Part shown: piece after piece, positions 61,284 through 64,000 of the stretch
Layout of the letters: every line of letters starts with the position of its first letter
Position numbering within the stretch: the first letter of the stretch is position 1
Assembly (NCBI GenBank): GCA_050180485.1
Contig: JBFXED010000006.1
Location: forward strand, 1 to 64,000
Origin: CADEGL01 sp050180485
Lineage (GTDB): Bacteria > Pseudomonadota > Alphaproteobacteria > CADEGL01
Length of the DNA: 64,000 bases
Direction: 5' to 3'
Position numbers and translations under genes: made by a program
Notes under the pieces: model-generated
Database searches by the model: none
Told to the model about the DNA's origin: nothing
Seen by the model: the letters and a program-made list of their open reading frames with translations, nothing else

Positions 61284-62546
61284 ATGCCTGCCGCCATGAC
61301 CGTGTTCCGTTCGAGCTTTATGCGCGAGGTTGAAGCCCGCGGCTTCATCCATCAATGCACCGACGCGGCGGGCCTGGACGCGGCCATGGCCGAGGGGCGG
61401 ATCGTCGCCTATATCGGCTTCGACTGCACGGCCACAAGCCTGCATGTCGGCTCGCTGATCCAGATCATGCTGCTGCGCCGCCTGCAGAAGGCGGGCCACA
61501 AGCCGATCGTTCTTTTGGGTGGCGGCACGACCAAGATCGGCGATCCGACGGGCAAGGACGAGGCACGCAAGCTCCTGACCGACGAGGATATCGCGCGCAA
61601 CATGGAAGGCATCCGGCGCGTGTTCGACAAGTTCCTCACCTTCGGCGACGGCCCGACCGACGCGGTCATGGTCAACAACGCCGATTGGCTGGACCGGTTG
61701 GGCTATATCGCGTTCCTGCGCGATTTCGGCCGTCATTTCTCGGTCAACCGCATGCTGACACAGGATAGCGTACGCCTGCGCCTCGAACGCGAGCAGCCGC
61801 TGACCTTCCTCGAATTCAACTACATGGTGCTGCAGGCCTATGACTTCGTGGAGCTGGCCCGGCGTCATGCCTGCGTGCTGCAAATGGGCGGCTCCGACCA
61901 GTGGGGCAATATCGTCAGCGGCATCGACCTGGGGCGACGGGTGGACGACCGCCAGCTCTACGGCTTGACCTCGCCGCTGATCACCACCGCGTCCGGCGCC
62001 AAGATGGGCAAGACCGCGCAGGGCGCGGTGTGGCTCAATGACGACCTTCTGCCGGCCTACGACTACTGGCAGTTCTGGCGCAACACCGAGGACGGCGACG
62101 TCGGCCGCTTCCTGCGCCTGTTCACGGACCTTCCGGTCGCGGAGATCGAAAAGCTTGAAGCCTTGAAGGGCGCGGACGTGAACGAAGCCAAGAAGCGCCT
62201 GGCGCATGAAGCCACCGCGCTGGTGCATGGCGAGGCCGCTGCTTTGGCCGCGGCAGAGACCGCCCGCCGCACCTTCGAGGAAGGTGGTGCGGGCGATGCG
62301 TTGCCAACCATCGAGGTCGCGCGCCAGGAACTCGCCGCCGGCATTCCGGCGTTCGACCTTCTCACCCGAGCCGGTCTAGCGGCCAGCAAAGGCGAGGCAC
62401 GGCGGCTGATCCGCAGCGGCGGTGCCCGCTTGAACGATGCGCCCATCACGGACGAGGCGCGCGCCGTGACGGGCAGCGATCTGACCAACGGCACGATCAA
62501 GCTGTCGGCCGGAAAGAAACGCCACGCGCTGGTGCGGCCGGCCTAG
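61284..62546 (+). CDS. tyrS: Tyrosyl-tRNA synthetase
   Basis: About 420 residues. A class I synthetase with the HIGH-type motif TATSLHVGSL, the tyrosine-site DQWGN and a KMSKS-type loop GAKMGKTAQGAVWL. A C-terminal S4 RNA-binding domain follows (~355-420, AGLAASKGEARRLIRSGGARLN). The start could be ATG at 61,284 or 61,296; the longer frame to 61,209 overlaps the promoter. It overlaps the convergent AsmA-like stop by 4 bp. Confidence 0.95.
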   Translation: MPAAMTVFRSSFMREVEARGFIHQCTDAAGLDAAMAEGRIVAYIGFDCTATSLHVGSLIQIMLLRRLQKAGHKPIVLLGGGTTKIGDPTGKDEARKLLTDEDIARNMEGIRRVFDKFLTFGDGPTDAVMVNNADWLDRLGYIAFLRDFGRHFSVNRMLTQDSVRLRLEREQPLTFLEFNYMVLQAYDFVELARRHACVLQMGGSDQWGNIVSGIDLGRRVDDRQLYGLTSPLITTASGAKMGKTAQGAVWLNDDLLPAYDYWQFWRNTEDGDVGRFLRLFTDLPVAEIEKLEALKGADVNEAKKRLAHEATALVHGEAAALAAAETARRTFEEGGAGDALPTIEVARQELAAGIPAFDLLTRAGLAASKGEARRLIRSGGARLNDAPITDEARAVTGSDLTNGTIKLSAGKKRHALVRPA

Positions 62547-64000
62547 CGGACGTCAAGATCCGGAGGCGGCGTGACCGGCGCATCGCTGACCCCGCCCGGA
62601 CCATCGAAAATCGCGAAGATGTAGCGCAGAAAACCGGGTGCCAAGACCGACAGCGGGTTGACCCCCACGCCCGGATCGTTGAGAGGTCCGCGCACCGTAT
62701 AGGTGGCGGCGAACAGCCCGCCGCCGGGACCGCCGAACAACTGGCCCAGAATGGGTATGTTCGCCAACAGGCTGTTGATCGTATAGGCGGGCACGATCAG
62801 CCCCTTGAGGTCCAGCGTCTCCAGAAGTAGGTCGACCTTGCCCTCGACCGTCAGGCCCAGGTCGGCGCTGCGCGCCCGCCCGTCTCGCAACTCGATCAAT
62901 TCATCCTGCATGCTGTAGTCGGCGCGAAGCTTATCGAACTGCAGCCCCTTGCCGGTCATCGACTGCAGGATGCCGGTGAGCGACGCGGCCGAGAGGATAC
63001 GCGCCAGGACGGGGGCATTCTGGACCTGGAAATTCTCCACCAGAATCTCGCCCTTCAAGGGCGCCTCGACCGACCCCTCGGCGCCCGTCACCTGAAGCGT
63101 GCCGCCGATCGCACTGTCCAGCACGCCCAGCATGCGCAGCGTTTCGCCGGCATCGTCCGAATAGACGGTCAGATCGCGATACGACTTCTTCTGTCCGTAA
63201 TTGATGCCAAAATGCTTCAGGTTCGGCCCGACCTTGGCCTCGACCTCGACCGTGCGCCAGCCCTCTGGCTCGCGCAGCAGAGTCGCCGAGACCGTATCGA
63301 ACCAGCGTTTTTCTCCAAGCCATATCCGGTCGGCAGTTATCTTGATGTTGAGCGGCACCGGCTTGGGGCGCTCGGCCTTGGGCTTTCGTTCCGTGGGCGG
63401 CGGTGTGTCGTCATCGGCACTGAACATGCCCGAGACGTCTATGGCGGCACCTTTCGCGCGGACGACATAGCCGCCGTCCTTAACCTCGGCGAAGCCTTGA
63501 AGGTCGTTGCGCCCCGCGACCAAGCGCTCGAAATCGACGCGCTGGAACTTGCCGCCCGCCATCCGCAGTTGACCGCGTGCGGTTAGCCCGCTGCCTGAGG
63601 CATCGAACGCCACGTCGCTCAAGCGGTGGTCGGCCCCCATCAAACCGGCAACCACAACCTTGGTCGGCTGGCCGGGCGCCTTTTTCCATCCGAGATCGTC
63701 CAGATCGATCTTCATGGCGGTGAAGTCGATGGTCGCGTTCACGCGCGGGTTGCCCGCCCTCTGGAAGTGCACCGTCGCATCGATAGCCAACGGACCGCTG
63801 ATGTCTGGTCCCAGATCAAGCCCGAATTCCTTCCGCGCCTTATCGTCAAGCGCGCCGGCGAACTCGATAATGCTGGTATCGCCCGACGTGGCCGTGAAGT
63901 TTTCGCGCCAATGGAACTTGACCGGCACGCCGCCCAACTGGCCAGCGCCCGCCGCATCCATCTCGGTTTCACTGACGCGAAGCCGCAAATCCGCGTTGCT
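62543..64000 (-). CDS. AsmA-like outer-membrane biogenesis protein (partial, C-terminal)
   Basis: At least 481 residues; the gene runs off the right edge, so its N-terminus is missing. The end resembles AsmA/DUF3971-type C-terminal domains: LDSAIGGTLQVTGAEG, a repeated beta-sheet pattern, and SLTGILQSMTGKGLQFDKLRADY, then AYTINSLLANIPILGQLFGG near the C-terminus. Such proteins are bridge-like and span the periplasm for lipid transport. The call rests on pattern and neighbours. Confidence 0.72.
   Translation of the reverse strand, partial: SNADLRLRVSETEMDAAGAGQLGGVPVKFHWRENFTATSGDTSIIEFAGALDDKARKEFGLDLGPDISGPLAIDATVHFQRAGNPRVNATIDFTAMKIDLDDLGWKKAPGQPTKVVVAGLMGADHRLSDVAFDASGSGLTARGQLRMAGGKFQRVDFERLVAGRNDLQGFAEVKDGGYVVRAKGAAIDVSGMFSADDDTPPPTERKPKAERPKPVPLNIKITADRIWLGEKRWFDTVSATLLREPEGWRTVEVEAKVGPNLKHFGINYGQKKSYRDLTVYSDDAGETLRMLGVLDSAIGGTLQVTGAEGSVEAPLKGEILVENFQVQNAPVLARILSAASLTGILQSMTGKGLQFDKLRADYSMQDELIELRDGRARSADLGLTVEGKVDLLLETLDLKGLIVPAYTINSLLANIPILGQLFGGPGGGLFAATYTVRGPLNDPGVGVNPLSVLAPGFLRYIFAIFDGPGGVSDAPVTPPPDLDVR

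Overview
The window looks like the chromosome of a GC-rich alphaproteobacterium. The evidence is a complete suf iron-sulfur operon of alphaproteobacterial layout (Rrf2 regulator, second cysteine desulfurase, sufBCDS, sufU, sufT, sufA, ferredoxin), the neighbouring anmK/tyrS/mnmA genes, and two sites matching the alphaproteobacterial LexA box (GTTC-N7-GTTC). The species cannot be fixed from this sequence alone.

Two very different halves meet at a tRNA-Met(CAT) gene near 44,552-44,628. To its right (44.7-64 kb) is ordinary core genome: a DUF4239-like membrane protein, an AI-2E family permease, mnmA, a tandem array of eight related small lipoproteins (47.9-50.4 kb), the ferredoxin/suf/cysE cluster, an alpha/beta hydrolase, anmK, tyrS and the 3' part of an AsmA-like gene. 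To its left (1-44.5 kb) is accessory DNA ending in a full-length tyrosine integrase and a small Xis-like protein beside the tRNA. This is the arrangement of a genomic island integrated at the tRNA 3' end; its far end lies outside the window.

The island is built from nested pieces. (a) Two sister mobile elements in the same orientation lie at ~57-4,802 and ~38,021-42,776. Each carries a small tyrosine recombinase, a DprA-like gene plus phosphoribosyltransferase pair (ShosA/ShosT-like, a toxin-antitoxin type antiphage family), an unknown basic protein, an AlpA-like HTH protein, an HUH Rep-like protein and a 142-residue unknown. A central block of 3,145 bp (931-4,075 and 38,881-42,025) appears identical between them, while the flanking genes have clearly diverged. 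Each DprA-like gene has a LexA box upstream, so the pair is probably DNA-damage inducible. (b) A catabolic cluster (5-23.3 kb) comprises a GlxA-type regulator, a DgcA-like flavoenzyme, an oligopeptide-type ABC transporter, two tandem FAD oxidoreductases, a zinc alcohol dehydrogenase, a DapA-family aldolase, a polar amino acid ABC transporter and a GntR regulator with a likely operator. Its left edge is a deletion scar joining a ProW-like permease fragment to an aldehyde dehydrogenase fragment. (c) A defence-type region (23.5-37.9 kb) holds a TerB/PH-like protein, small secreted proteins, a phospholipase D-type nuclease, a two-gene CBASS (CD-NTase plus Cap15-like effector), a Ser/Thr kinase plus TPR pair, a CHAT-TPR/hydrolase/secreted-protein operon, an XRE regulator, a DUF3768 protein and a C39-like peptidase.

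Three 32-bp dyads with arms of 13 bp and a 6-bp centre (23,473; 26,926; 31,867) divide the defence region into modules. A half copy lies at 4,881, and the one at 31,867 abuts a fragment of a tRNA-Pro(GGG) gene. They have the geometry of tyrosine-recombinase core sites. All of them also sit between converging genes, so a terminator role is the competing explanation. The most interesting signals are this possible module-exchange system, the paired SOS-linked ShosTA/HUH elements with a homogenised core, the kinase-TPR pair, and the eight-lipoprotein array with overlapping reading frames.
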